The notes below the pieces were generated by a model. It was not told the DNA's origin, did not search any database, and was given only the letters and a program-made list of their open reading frames with translations. Shown here in pieces: positions 36,255 to 43,579 of a stretch of 64,000 nt of DNA. The number at the start of each line of letters is the position of its first letter. Within the stretch, counting starts at the first letter, position 1. The DNA comes from Futiania mangrovi (GTDB lineage Bacteria; Pseudomonadota; Alphaproteobacteria; Futianiales; Futianiaceae). The translations under genes were made by a program, and so were the position numbers. The stretch spans positions 744,001-808,000 of the forward strand of contig NZ_JAMZFT010000002.1 of the NCBI RefSeq assembly GCF_024158125.1. The letters run 5' to 3'.

Positions 36255-36887
36255 TCAGATGCATTTGGGCGGCGTCCACGGACAGGCGTCCTGTGTCGCC
36301 TTCGTGCAGCGCGGGATCATGGCGAGGCGGCGCGGCTTCAGATAGAAGGTTTCCGACATCTCGAAGCCTTCCTGCAGGATGCCGCCGCCCAGCTTCGGGA
36401 TCGGAAGGATGGGAGTGTAGCTGTGCGTGATGCGCGCAACGATGAGGCTCTCACCGTTCCGCACCAGCGCGCCCTCCGCCTTCGGCACGGTGACCTCCGT
36501 GCATTGCGCATAGGCCGTGTCGTTCGCGTTGGCGCTGTCCGACCAGCCGACGAAGAACTTCAGCTGCTTGGCGCCATTGCCATTGTCGACCTCCACCGCC
36601 ATGACGCTGGAGACGACCGCCTTGATCTTGGACGTGTCGTAGGGCTGCATCATGATGTCGACAGCCTCGAAGACGCGCGAAAGCTCCGTGTCGTCGATGA
36701 AGCGCGCCCGCGCGATCAGGTCGGCGACAGAGGACGAGGTGTTCGTCATCTTCCGTTCGGCGGACAGCAGGTTCACGGTCTCGGCCGACCCGACATAAAG
36801 GGTCAGCATCACGGGGGCGATCAGGGCGAACTCGATCGCCGCAACGCCCTTTCGGTCCTTCAGATATTTTCTGATCCGGCTGAACAT
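36255..36887 (-). CDS. TadE-like minor pseudopilin
   Basis: A 210-residue protein with a class-III prepilin-like leader: RKGVAAIEFALIAPVML places a Gly just before the hydrophobic helix and a Glu five residues after it, so CpaA could cleave after G14. The hydrophobic helix covers about 15-35. The rest is a periplasmic pseudopilin domain with several Cys residues near the end (PRCTKATQDACPW, PPKCI), probably forming disulfides. It lies 19 nt downstream of a second TadE-like gene. Which corresponds to TadE and which to TadF is not clear from sequence alone. Confidence 0.82.
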   Translation of the reverse strand: MFSRIRKYLKDRKGVAAIEFALIAPVMLTLYVGSAETVNLLSAERKMTNTSSSVADLIARARFIDDTELSRVFEAVDIMMQPYDTSKIKAVVSSVMAVEVDNGNGAKQLKFFVGWSDSANANDTAYAQCTEVTVPKAEGALVRNGESLIVARITHSYTPILPIPKLGGGILQEGFEMSETFYLKPRRLAMIPRCTKATQDACPWTPPKCI

Positions 36888-36906
36888 GGGATCACGCGCC
36901 TTTCGA

Positions 36907-37488
36907 TCAGTTGAAGGGTTCGTTGCGGAACGCGCCCGTCGCGGCCATCAGGCGCGAGCCGGACCCGGTCGGGAATTCCAGGAGCTTCGACATGAACGGC
37001 GTGAACAATTCCCAGTCGTAGCAGACCCGCGCCAGCATCACCGTGGAGGCCGCACCCACGTCGACCCCGAACGCATCCGGGTCGACGCCGCTGCGGCACG
37101 GCTCGAACGCATCCGTCCCGGTGGCGTCGGAAAAGGCGTCTATGCGGCGGACGTCCACCTTCACCTTTTCGGTGCACTTCGGGATCACCGTCGATCCGCC
37201 GCAGACCTCCGCGACCAGTTCGGCCTGGCTGCCGGTGAAGTTTCCGGTGCGGATCTGGCGGACCGCCTGCTCCATCCCGGCGTTGAGATTGATCTCGGCG
37301 AAGAAGACGAGCGACGTCTCCAGGATCGCCATCAGCAGGTAGAAGAACGGCAGCGCGAGGAAGGCGAACTCGATCGCCACCGCGCCGTCCTCGTTGCGGC
37401 GGAACCTGCGAGGCAGAAGGCACACCCGCAGCCGCCGCGCGCGGCGGGGCGGTGCCTCGGGTTCGGGTGCGGGGACATCGGTACGCAT
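36907..37488 (-). CDS. tadE: TadE-like pseudopilin
   Basis: A 193-residue pseudopilin with a 30-residue Arg/Pro-rich cytoplasmic leader and the prepilin-type motif EDGAVAIEFAFLALPFFYLLMAI, where the predicted cleavage is after the Gly and Glu is at position 5 of the mature protein. The C-terminal part carries four cysteines. It is first in the leftward pair. Upstream, the minus strand has a CtrA-like box followed after 11 nt by TATCAG, a possible -10. Confidence 0.85.
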   Translation of the reverse strand: MRTDVPAPEPEAPPRRARRLRVCLLPRRFRRNEDGAVAIEFAFLALPFFYLLMAILETSLVFFAEINLNAGMEQAVRQIRTGNFTGSQAELVAEVCGGSTVIPKCTEKVKVDVRRIDAFSDATGTDAFEPCRSGVDPDAFGVDVGAASTVMLARVCYDWELFTPFMSKLLEFPTGSGSRLMAATGAFRNEPFN

Positions 37489-37798
37489 TCCACCCTCGCT
37501 TTCAGATCTCTCGGCGCTCCGGCGAGCAACACTTCGGTGAGCCGATACCTGATACGCCTTCTCCCTTAACGAAACGTGAATGCAGCCAAATTAAGCATAA
37601 ATACAATAATCTTATAGGCAATTTAGCCTGGGCGTTGCGCAAGTAGTGCCATTAACTGTTTTTCTTTTCAAATGATTCACGGTCATCGCGTATCCATCGC
37701 ATCTGGACTGCAGTCCCGAGTTGCGTATTGGCGATTTCTTTCCGCGGCCGTCCAGGCCGAGTGTCCGACCAGTCGGATCAACGCGAAAGGACCCGAGG
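37489..37798. other. Divergent intergenic region, unusually AT-rich
   Basis: This 310-bp gap separates tadE (leftward) from tadG (rightward). Positions 37560-37680 form an AT-rich block, conspicuous against the GC-rich genome, with TTAAC at 37566 and 37652 and TTAAG at 37591. It holds a CtrA-like box (37566-37580). Promoters for both directions probably lie here. I see no convincing gene, tRNA or hairpin. Confidence 0.6.
37566..37580. promoter_or_regulatory. CtrA-like box upstream of tadE and tadG
   Basis: TTAA-N7-TGAA matches the TTAA-N7-TTAA consensus at 7 of 8 core bases. On the minus strand TATCAG (37549-37554) begins 11 nt after the box, giving a box-centre to hexamer-centre distance of about 21 bp toward tadE. 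Confidence 0.45.
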
Positions 37799-39718
37799 AT
37801 GCGCGACAGGTTCCTCAAGAGCTTCCGTTTCACGGCTGCACGGCAGGCCGTCACCCGGTTTCTTCGGTCCCGCGATGGCACTGTGGCGCTCATCTTCGGG
37901 CTCACCTTCATGCCGATCATCGCCGCGGCGGGGGCCGCTTTCGACTATTCGCGCATCGCGCGGGCGAACACGGTGCTGACGACTTCGTGCGATGCCGCGG
38001 CCCTGGCCGCAGGCACGCGGTTCGAAGAACCGAACGAAGTGCTGCAGGCCTATGCGCAGGATTACATCCGCGTGAACGCGGGCGGTGACTGGGCGTTCAA
38101 CGCGATGCCGCAGATCACCCTGCTCGCCAAGGAGGAGCGGACGCTCAAGTTCCGCACCACGGCGCAGATGGACACCGTCCTGATGGGCCTGATGGGCGTA
38201 CACACCGTCAACCTCCAGGCCGACTGCGAGGTCACGCGCGAGGTGGGCGGCCTGGAACTCGTGATGGTGCTCGACAATTCGAACATCATGGCGAAGAAGT
38301 CCCGGCTCGACGGTTTGAAGGTCGCGGCCCGCGACCTCGTCGACACGATCTTCTCGCTCGAAGGTGCGACGGACAGCCTGCGCGTGGGCCTGGTCCCGTT
38401 TTCGGATTTCGTGAACATCCGCGCGGAACTGCCGAACTGGCAGGGCGAGCGGCTGGACTTCGCCGTCAACACGGCCTATTCACCCAACGATCCGCGATAC
38501 TATACGGGCGCGTCCTGGGCGATGATCGACACGCTGGGGCAGGCGCCCTACAACGGGCGCTACATCGCGGACAAGCGGTTCGACCCCGCGTTCGTCGACC
38601 TCAACAACGATGGCTGGGACGACAACTACCCGGTCGGCAAGGCAAGCGACGACCAGACGCTCGACGCCAACCGCGGCCGGAACCTCGACAATTTCTACTT
38701 CGGCGCGGACAACACCGGCGCACCGATCGTCAGTGGTGGCGAGTGGGTGCGCTGTGACGACCCCAAGGCCAAGAAGTGCCTCCGGGTGCCCGTCGACAAC
38801 ACGCACATGGCGCTTTACGGCCGGCTCGGCATCCCCTGGAAGGGCTGTGTCGAGGCCCGTCCGACCAAGATCGACGGCCAGATGGTCAATCTCGACATCC
38901 TCGATACGCCGCCGAGTCAGGACGACCCGAAGACACTGTTCGTGCCCGCCTTCACGGCCGACGGCAACGGGGCCGGCTATGTCAGCTGGATGTCCGAGAA
39001 TGACGAGTTCGGCGACTTCAAGGTCACGATCAACAAGACGCAGTACAAGACCGTGCCCACGTCGCAGCAGGATCAGGTCTACTGGGTCAACAAGTACTAT
39101 TGGCGCGACCACGACGCCACCTGGGATGCCGACGGCTATGACGGTCCCTCGATCAATTGCGCGCCGCCGGTCACGCTGCTGACCGACAGGCACACGGACG
39201 TGCTGGCCGGCCTCGACCGCATGGGCGCGTACTTCGAGACCAACATCCCTGAAGGCATCTCCTGGGGTTGGCGGATGCTGTCGCCGAACTCGCCCTTCGG
39301 CGACGCGCTCGAGTACAATCATGAGGGCGATCGCGGCTTTGTCTGGAAGAAGGCGATGATCATCCTGACCGCCGGCGACAACTTCACCAAGGAGCGCTTC
39401 TACAACTCGTACGGTCTGCACGAGGACGAGGAGCGCCTGAAGAGCGCCCTCAATTCCGGTGGCGTAAAGCAGGCGATGGACGAGCGCATCAAGTCCGTGT
39501 GCGACGAGATCCGCAAGGCCGGCCGCGAAAAGCCCGAGGATGCCGGAATCCGCGTCTACGCCGTTGCCTTCGACATGACGCAGGGTGTGACCAAGGAGAT
39601 GTTCAAGACCTGCGCGACGACGCCGGAATACTTCTTCGATGCCGCGAACAACGACCAGCTGCTCGAGGTTTTCCGCCAGATCGGCGCGGATCTGATCAAC
39701 CTCCGGCTCAATCGCTAG
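37799..39718 (+). CDS. tadG: TadG-like von Willebrand A protein with degenerate MIDAS
   Basis: A 639-residue Tad-locus protein. A hydrophobic N-terminal segment (RDGTVALIFGLTFMPIIAAAG, about 26-46) resembles a pseudopilin leader but has no Glu at position 5. The vWA domain starts near 153 (LELVMVLDNSNIM) and ends near 630. The first MIDAS motif DxSxS reads D159-N-S161-N-I163, so the last Ser is lost, and the third motif is LTAGDN rather than TDGxN. A Ca-binding-like loop, DLNNDGWDD, lies at 267-275. An RBS-like GAAAGGA precedes the ATG at 37799. It probably works with TadE-like proteins in pilus assembly. Confidence 0.85.
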   Translation: MRDRFLKSFRFTAARQAVTRFLRSRDGTVALIFGLTFMPIIAAAGAAFDYSRIARANTVLTTSCDAAALAAGTRFEEPNEVLQAYAQDYIRVNAGGDWAFNAMPQITLLAKEERTLKFRTTAQMDTVLMGLMGVHTVNLQADCEVTREVGGLELVMVLDNSNIMAKKSRLDGLKVAARDLVDTIFSLEGATDSLRVGLVPFSDFVNIRAELPNWQGERLDFAVNTAYSPNDPRYYTGASWAMIDTLGQAPYNGRYIADKRFDPAFVDLNNDGWDDNYPVGKASDDQTLDANRGRNLDNFYFGADNTGAPIVSGGEWVRCDDPKAKKCLRVPVDNTHMALYGRLGIPWKGCVEARPTKIDGQMVNLDILDTPPSQDDPKTLFVPAFTADGNGAGYVSWMSENDEFGDFKVTINKTQYKTVPTSQQDQVYWVNKYYWRDHDATWDADGYDGPSINCAPPVTLLTDRHTDVLAGLDRMGAYFETNIPEGISWGWRMLSPNSPFGDALEYNHEGDRGFVWKKAMIILTAGDNFTKERFYNSYGLHEDEERLKSALNSGGVKQAMDERIKSVCDEIRKAGREKPEDAGIRVYAVAFDMTQGVTKEMFKTCATTPEYFFDAANNDQLLEVFRQIGADLINLRLNR

Positions 39719-39762
39719 GACAGTGCAGCAGGCGGTCTCTCGGGATCGCCACTCGGGGGGAA

Positions 39763-39796
39763 GGGCCCGGCGCCAGGGAGGGATGGCGCCGGGTCC
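39763..39796 (+). terminator. tadG terminator
   Basis: A 13-bp GC-rich stem (39763-39775 with 39784-39796, one G-U pair) and an 8-nt loop are followed by TTTCT on the plus strand. Confidence 0.75.
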
Positions 39797-39952
39797 TTTC
39801 TGTTCGGGGGGGGCGGTCACGTTCCCGCTCCGGCCCGCTTGCCCGTCGGGGGCGCGACCGGTCCCGCGCCCCGGTCGGTGCGCCGCAGCCGCGCTCCCAT
39901 GCGTTGTCCCTCGGCCCGCGGCAAGCCCGTGCCAGGCGGGCGGCCAAAGGAA

Positions 39953-39986
39953 AACGCGGCGGAGGGGGTATCCCTTCCGCCGCGTT
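39953..39986 (-). terminator. Terminator of the pilus N-domain gene
   Basis: A 14-bp stem (39953-39966 with 39973-39986, one wobble pair) has a 6-nt loop and is followed on the minus strand by TTTTCCTTT. It ends the leftward gene at 40046-40633. Confidence 0.75.
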
Positions 39987-40045
39987 CGTCTGCTTGTCCG
40001 GGGCGCCGCGTGGCCGCAGCCGCTTCCGGGGAGTTTCGCTTTTCG

Positions 40046-40633
40046 TTACTCGTCGACCGTGGCGTTGCCCGATGCGGCCGAGCGGTCGGCGCGGCCGTCG
40101 ATCGTGCTGAACAGCGTACCCAGCGCGCCTGCGCGGTTCGCCAGCGCCTCGTCCGAGGTGTCGCCCGCCAGCACCTGCTCGCACCGCGGCTCGCAGGCGT
40201 AGTGCGTGCGCGCCGCAGGGCCGCGCTGCAGGCGGACATATTCCTGGGACGACGTCACGAGCACCAGGTAATCGCCGATCAGCCCGCCCTGCTGATCGTA
40301 GACCAGCAGGTTCGTCCGGCCCGGCGAACGGCCGTGCAGGAACAGGTAGCTGTCGTCACGCACCGACACGTCGGCAATCGTCGGATTGCCGATGACGATG
40401 CTGCCAACCGGGCGTTCGGTCGGGAACTGGCGGGCATAGTCGGTTTGCAGCCGCAGGACGTTCGGGCCGTCCGCGCGCGCACCTGCCGTGCCGCCGCCGT
40501 GTCCGGCTTCGGCGCCGGGGGAGCCGGCGAGCGCAGGCCCGGTCGCGGCCAGGGCAAGCGTGCCGGCGGCCAGCAGCGCACACACCGAAGCGGTGCGGCG
40601 GGCGCCGGCGATCTTCTTCGCGGTTTCCGTCAT
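40046..40633 (-). CDS. Stand-alone pilus assembly N-terminal domain protein
   Basis: A 195-residue exported protein. A signal peptide (about 1-36, ending ALAGS) precedes the domain found at the N-terminus of the CpaC secretin. Compare VGSIVIGNPTIADVSVRDDSYLFLHGRSPGRTNLLVYDQQG with the CpaC segment VLVANPTKVDAVVRTSRQVYLMGVEVGSTN: both share the NPT, a hydrophobic strand and the G-TN turn. After this domain comes a Cys pair (YACEPRCEQ) and an acidic tail. It likely acts in the periplasm near the pilus secretin. It is divergent from a Crp-family regulator across a CtrA-like box. Confidence 0.8.
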   Translation of the reverse strand: MTETAKKIAGARRTASVCALLAAGTLALAATGPALAGSPGAEAGHGGGTAGARADGPNVLRLQTDYARQFPTERPVGSIVIGNPTIADVSVRDDSYLFLHGRSPGRTNLLVYDQQGGLIGDYLVLVTSSQEYVRLQRGPAARTHYACEPRCEQVLAGDTSDEALANRAGALGTLFSTIDGRADRSAASGNATVDE

Positions 40634-40716
40634 GGCCGGGTCCTCGATCTCCTCAATCTCGTGACGCTTCGGGTGCCGGGTATCCGGACCGAAGCCGCAC
40701 TATGGCGCGCGGTTGC

Positions 40717-40731
40717 TTTACAGCGCCTTAA
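40717..40731. promoter_or_regulatory. CtrA-like box upstream of the pilus N-domain gene and crp-like gene
   Basis: TTTA-N7-TTAA followed by C matches the CtrA consensus at 7 of 8 core bases. On the minus strand CATAGT (40699-40704) follows 12 nt after the box, giving about 22 bp between centres. Confidence 0.45.
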
Positions 40732-40793
40732 CGATGGGCGTGAGACGCTTCCCTCGAGCCGCGTTAGTATTGTCCTGCCGTGCGAGCCGCCCC

Positions 40794-41483
40794 ATGCTGT
40801 CCCAAACCTTGCCCACGCTTCGCGACGTACCGCTCTTCAACAGTCTGCCGGACGATCAGATCGCAACGCTGGAGCAATACTGCACCTGGCGCAAGCACGG
40901 CGAAGACGACGTCGTCCTGTCGATGGGCCATAACGACAGAGCCGACGTGTTCTTCGTGATCGCCGGTCAGGTGCGCATGGCGGTGCAGTCCGGTGCAGCG
41001 GGCGAGATCGTCTTCTTCGACCTCGGCCCCGGCGACATGTTCGGGGAACTGGCTGCGCTCGACGACGACGCCCGTCCGATCACGGTCGTCGCGCTCGGCG
41101 ACTGCACGCTTGCGGCGCTTCCCCATGCGCGTTTCCGCGATTGCCTGTTCGAGCATCGTTATGCCGCGCAATACATGCTGCGGCATCTGGCGGCGATGGC
41201 CCGGCTCCTCGCGGCGCCCGCCGAGGCGGAGGGCAACCGCAGCATGCCGCGGCGGGTCTTCTCGGAACTGCTGCGCCGGTGCACCCCTGACCCGCGTCAC
41301 GAGGGCGCATGGCAGGTCGCCCCGGTGCCCCCGGCGGGCGAGCTGGCCCGCAGTTGCGGCGTCAGCGATGCGGTCGAACTCGAGGCGATTGCCCATCTGG
41401 CGGGGCAGGGACTCATACGGGATGGCGGCGACGTTCTTCGCGTTCTCGACCGCGATCGCCTTGAATGTCTGGTAGGCTATTGA
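40794..41483 (+). CDS. Crp/Fnr-family transcriptional regulator in the Tad locus
   Basis: A 229-residue regulator. The cyclic-nucleotide-binding fold occupies about 12-125 (VPLFNSLPDDQIATLEQYC, FFVIAGQVRMAV, DLGPGDMFGELAALDD). The cAMP-contact motif GELAALDD is present but lacks the Crp Arg-Ser-Ala pattern, so the ligand is unclear. The dimer helix is near 130-150, and the C-terminal winged helix (about 170-229) contains PPAGELARSCGVSDAVELEAIAHLAGQGLI. No Fnr-type cysteine cluster is seen. I chose the ATG at 40794 because it gives the family N-terminus; 40734 is possible. It sits between the pilus N-domain gene and flp, so local regulation of Tad is plausible. Confidence 0.85.
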   Translation: MLSQTLPTLRDVPLFNSLPDDQIATLEQYCTWRKHGEDDVVLSMGHNDRADVFFVIAGQVRMAVQSGAAGEIVFFDLGPGDMFGELAALDDDARPITVVALGDCTLAALPHARFRDCLFEHRYAAQYMLRHLAAMARLLAAPAEAEGNRSMPRRVFSELLRRCTPDPRHEGAWQVAPVPPAGELARSCGVSDAVELEAIAHLAGQGLIRDGGDVLRVLDRDRLECLVGY

Positions 41484-41524
41484 AAAGAAATAAAAAAATC
41501 CGGTTCGAAAAATTTCTGACCGGC

Positions 41525-41540
41525 TTAACGAGGTGGTAAC
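41525..41540 (+). promoter_or_regulatory. CtrA-like box and promoter of flp
   Basis: TTAA-N7-GTAAC matches TTAA-N7-TTAAC with one core mismatch. TAGCAT (41551-41556) lies about 21 bp from the box centre, so the box would overlap the -35, as for CtrA-activated promoters. The flp ATG is 73 bp further downstream. Confidence 0.5.
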
Positions 41541-41629
41541 TCCGCAAGACTAGCATCGTATGCGTTCCTGGCCGGCACAGCGGAGGATGGTCAGGCAGCG
41601 GTTGAAGGTTAGCAGCGAAGGAGAGAGAA

Positions 41630-41794
41630 ATGCTGAGCCTCAAGAAGTTCCTGAAGGACGAATCTGGTGCGACGGCCATCGAGTATGGCCTGATTGCGGC
41701 TGGCATCGGCGTGGCGATCATCGTCGCGGTGCAGACGCTCGGCACCGACCTGTCGAACATGTTCGGTTCGGTCAGCACGGCCGTTAAGGGCTAA
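41630..41794 (+). CDS. flp: Flp/Fap-type pilin
   Basis: This 54-residue protein is the major pilin of the Tad pilus. The leader MLSLKKFLKDESG is followed by ATAIEYGLIAAGIGVAIIVAV: cleavage after G13 leaves a mature start ATAIEY with the conserved Glu5-Tyr6. The mature pilin is 41 residues with one hydrophobic helix, typical of Flp. AAGGAG lies 6 nt upstream of the ATG, the best ribosome site in the locus. A terminator follows, so the pilin can be expressed far above the assembly genes. Only one flp copy is visible. Confidence 0.96.
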   Translation: MLSLKKFLKDESGATAIEYGLIAAGIGVAIIVAVQTLGTDLSNMFGSVSTAVKG

Positions 41795-41834
41795 GCTGAA
41801 CAGGACCGCCGCGGCCTTCGGGCTGCGTCGAGAC

Positions 41835-41870
41835 AAAGCCCCGGTCGCGGTTTTCCGCTGCCGGGGCTTT
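41835..41870 (+). terminator. flp terminator
   Basis: A 10-bp outer stem (41835-41844 with 41861-41870) and an inner GCGG/CCGC stem with a TTTT loop are followed by TCCTTT. It separates flp from cpaA. Confidence 0.8.
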
Positions 41871-41901
41871 CCTTTGGGCGGCGGGCTGTCGCGGGGCCGG
41901 G

Positions 41902-41916
41902 TTCATCTCCCGTTAA
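41902..41916. promoter_or_regulatory. CtrA-like box upstream of cpaA
   Basis: TTCA-N7-TTAA followed by CC matches the CtrA consensus at 7 of 8 core bases. It lies 54 bp upstream of the GTG start of cpaA. I see no clear -10 at the spacing seen in the others. Confidence 0.35.
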
Positions 41917-41969
41917 CCCTGTGCGCCGCACACTTCCGCCACTGTCGTCTGCCGCCGGGGGCCGTATCC

Positions 41970-42485
41970 GTGGATCTCGCATTTCTTCTTTTCAGCATCT
42001 TTCCGCTGGTCATGATTGCAGCCGGCATCAGCGACCTTGCGAGTTTCCGCATCCCCAACCTGATGTCGATCGTGCTTGCGGCGGCGTTTCTGCCTTTTGC
42101 GCTCGCCGCGGGTGTCGGCTGGGCGGAGATCGGCATGAGCTATGCCCTGGGGGTGGGTATCCTGGTGCTCGGCTTCGCACTGTTCGCCGCGGGTATCGCC
42201 GGCGGCGGGGATGCGAAGCTTCTGGCAGCCAGCGCCATCTGGGTCGGGGCTTCCGATTTCCTCCTCTACCTGCTGGCGGTCGCGCTGGCGGGGGGCGCGC
42301 TCTGCCTCGTGCTGCTTCTCGCGCGCAAGGCGCCGTTCCCGGCCGGCTGGCTGAAGGCGGACTGGGTTCGCCGCCTGCTGCGTCCGGACGACGGCGCGCG
42401 CGATGTGCCCTATGCCGTGGCGATGGCCGCGGGGCTTCTCTGGGTGCTGCCGCAGCTCGACATCATGCATCACGCCGCCGTCTGA
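41970..42485 (+). CDS. cpaA: Prepilin peptidase CpaA/TadV
   Basis: A 171-residue membrane aspartyl protease that cleaves Flp and TadE-like prepilins. The two catalytic aspartates are visible, D22 (GISDLASFRIPN) and D81 (GIAGGGDAKLL, the GxGD-type motif). Four to five TM helices are predicted. The frame has no upstream ATG, so the start is taken as the GTG at 41970, after a G-rich stretch (GCCGGGGGCC). The size matches CpaA, which is shorter than full-length PilD because it lacks the methylase domain. A 194-bp gap separates it from cpaB. Confidence 0.9.
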   Translation: MDLAFLLFSIFPLVMIAAGISDLASFRIPNLMSIVLAAAFLPFALAAGVGWAEIGMSYALGVGILVLGFALFAAGIAGGGDAKLLAASAIWVGASDFLLYLLAVALAGGALCLVLLLARKAPFPAGWLKADWVRRLLRPDDGARDVPYAVAMAAGLLWVLPQLDIMHHAAV

Positions 42486-42679
42486 GACACCACGCATCAA
42501 TTCTTGATCTGTATTTACGTTACTCCGGCGTGCTCACTGCGGCGCGCCGGTCTTGTCGTTTCGGGACATTTTCTCCATGCCACGGCAAATGCAGGCGCCC
42601 TTTTCTGATTTGTTAACTCTGGAGCGTTAGCCTCACCGGACATGTCGCCCAGAATGCATTGGATGAGGGGGCCATCGCC

Positions 42680-43579
42680 GTGAGTGCAGCGCGAATTCTG
42701 ATTATGGTCCTGGCCGTTGTCGCCGCAGGTGCGGCGGCGTTCATGGTCCGCAACATCGTCTCCAGCCGCGAGAGCGAGGCCGTTCAGGTCGTTGCCGCTC
42801 CGCCGCCGGTCATTGAAACCTCCGAGGTCCTGGTCACCCGCGATGCCTTGCGCATCGGCGAGAAGGTCCAGCCCGGCGCCTTCGCCTGGCAGGAATGGCC
42901 GCGCGAGTTCGTCACGGGCGACTACATTACGCGCCAGGAGAACCCGGACATCCTCGAGACGCTGAACGGCGCGGTCGTGCGGTCCGAATTCATCGCGGGC
43001 GAGCCGGTCATGCTCAAGAAGGTCGCCCAGCTGGGCGATGCGAGCGTCATGTCCCTGCTGGTGCGCAAGGGGATGCGCGCGGTTTCCATCCGCATCTCGC
43101 CGGAAACCGGTGCGGGCGGCTTCATCCTCCCGGGCGACCGCGTCGATGTCATGGTCACACGCCGCGAGACCGAGGAAACCGGTGCCGCCGCGCCGCGCGG
43201 CGAGGGCGACCAGATCGTCCCGATCGGCCAGGGCTTCTCGGCGGAGACCATCCTTGCGAATGTCCGCGTGCTGGCGATCGACCAGACGGTCGCGGAGCAG
43301 GATGGCCAGCCGACCGTCGTCGGCCGTACCGCGACGCTCGAGCTGACGCCGAAGCAGGCCGAACTCGTGGCACTGGGAGAGAAGGTCGGGGAGATCTCGC
43401 TCTCGCTTCGCCCCTTCGTCGACAATGTCGGCGAGAACGGAGCCCCCATCGAGGACGCGATGCCCGTGGCGGTTGGCCGCCTCGGCCAGCCAGGTGAGGC
43501 CCGTCAGCAGACCGGCGTCCTGAAGATCGTCCGCAGCGGCAGCGTTGCCCTCACCAAAACAGAGCAGGCCCAGCAATGA
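42680..43579 (+). CDS. cpaB: Flp pilus assembly protein CpaB/RcpC
   Basis: A 299-residue inner-membrane-anchored periplasmic protein. The TM helix is at about 5-25 (ILIMVLAVVAAGAAAFMV). The SAF domain covers about 47-115 (VLVTRDALRIGEKVQPGAFAWQEWP, EFIAGEPVMLKKV), followed by the RcpC domain MRAVSIRISPETGAGGFILPGDRVDVMVTR. I chose the GTG at 42680, which follows AGGGGG by 8 nt; a TTG at 42659 would add seven residues. A GTTAAC half-site lies upstream at 42612-42617. The stop overlaps the cpaC start (ATGA). Confidence 0.93.
   Translation: MSAARILIMVLAVVAAGAAAFMVRNIVSSRESEAVQVVAAPPPVIETSEVLVTRDALRIGEKVQPGAFAWQEWPREFVTGDYITRQENPDILETLNGAVVRSEFIAGEPVMLKKVAQLGDASVMSLLVRKGMRAVSIRISPETGAGGFILPGDRVDVMVTRRETEETGAAAPRGEGDQIVPIGQGFSAETILANVRVLAIDQTVAEQDGQPTVVGRTATLELTPKQAELVALGEKVGEISLSLRPFVDNVGENGAPIEDAMPVAVGRLGQPGEARQQTGVLKIVRSGSVALTKTEQAQQ

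Larger units (their letters stand above)
39719..40045. other. 327-bp convergent intergenic region with two terminators
   Basis: The region separates tadG from the leftward pilus N-domain gene. It contains one terminator per direction (39763-39796 and 39953-39986). Nothing else coding is convincing. Confidence 0.7.

Noticed and set aside
41484-41629. A second small Flp-type pilin upstream of flp
   Set aside because: I found no open frame with a G-xxxxEY leader in this gap; it reads as promoter sequence.
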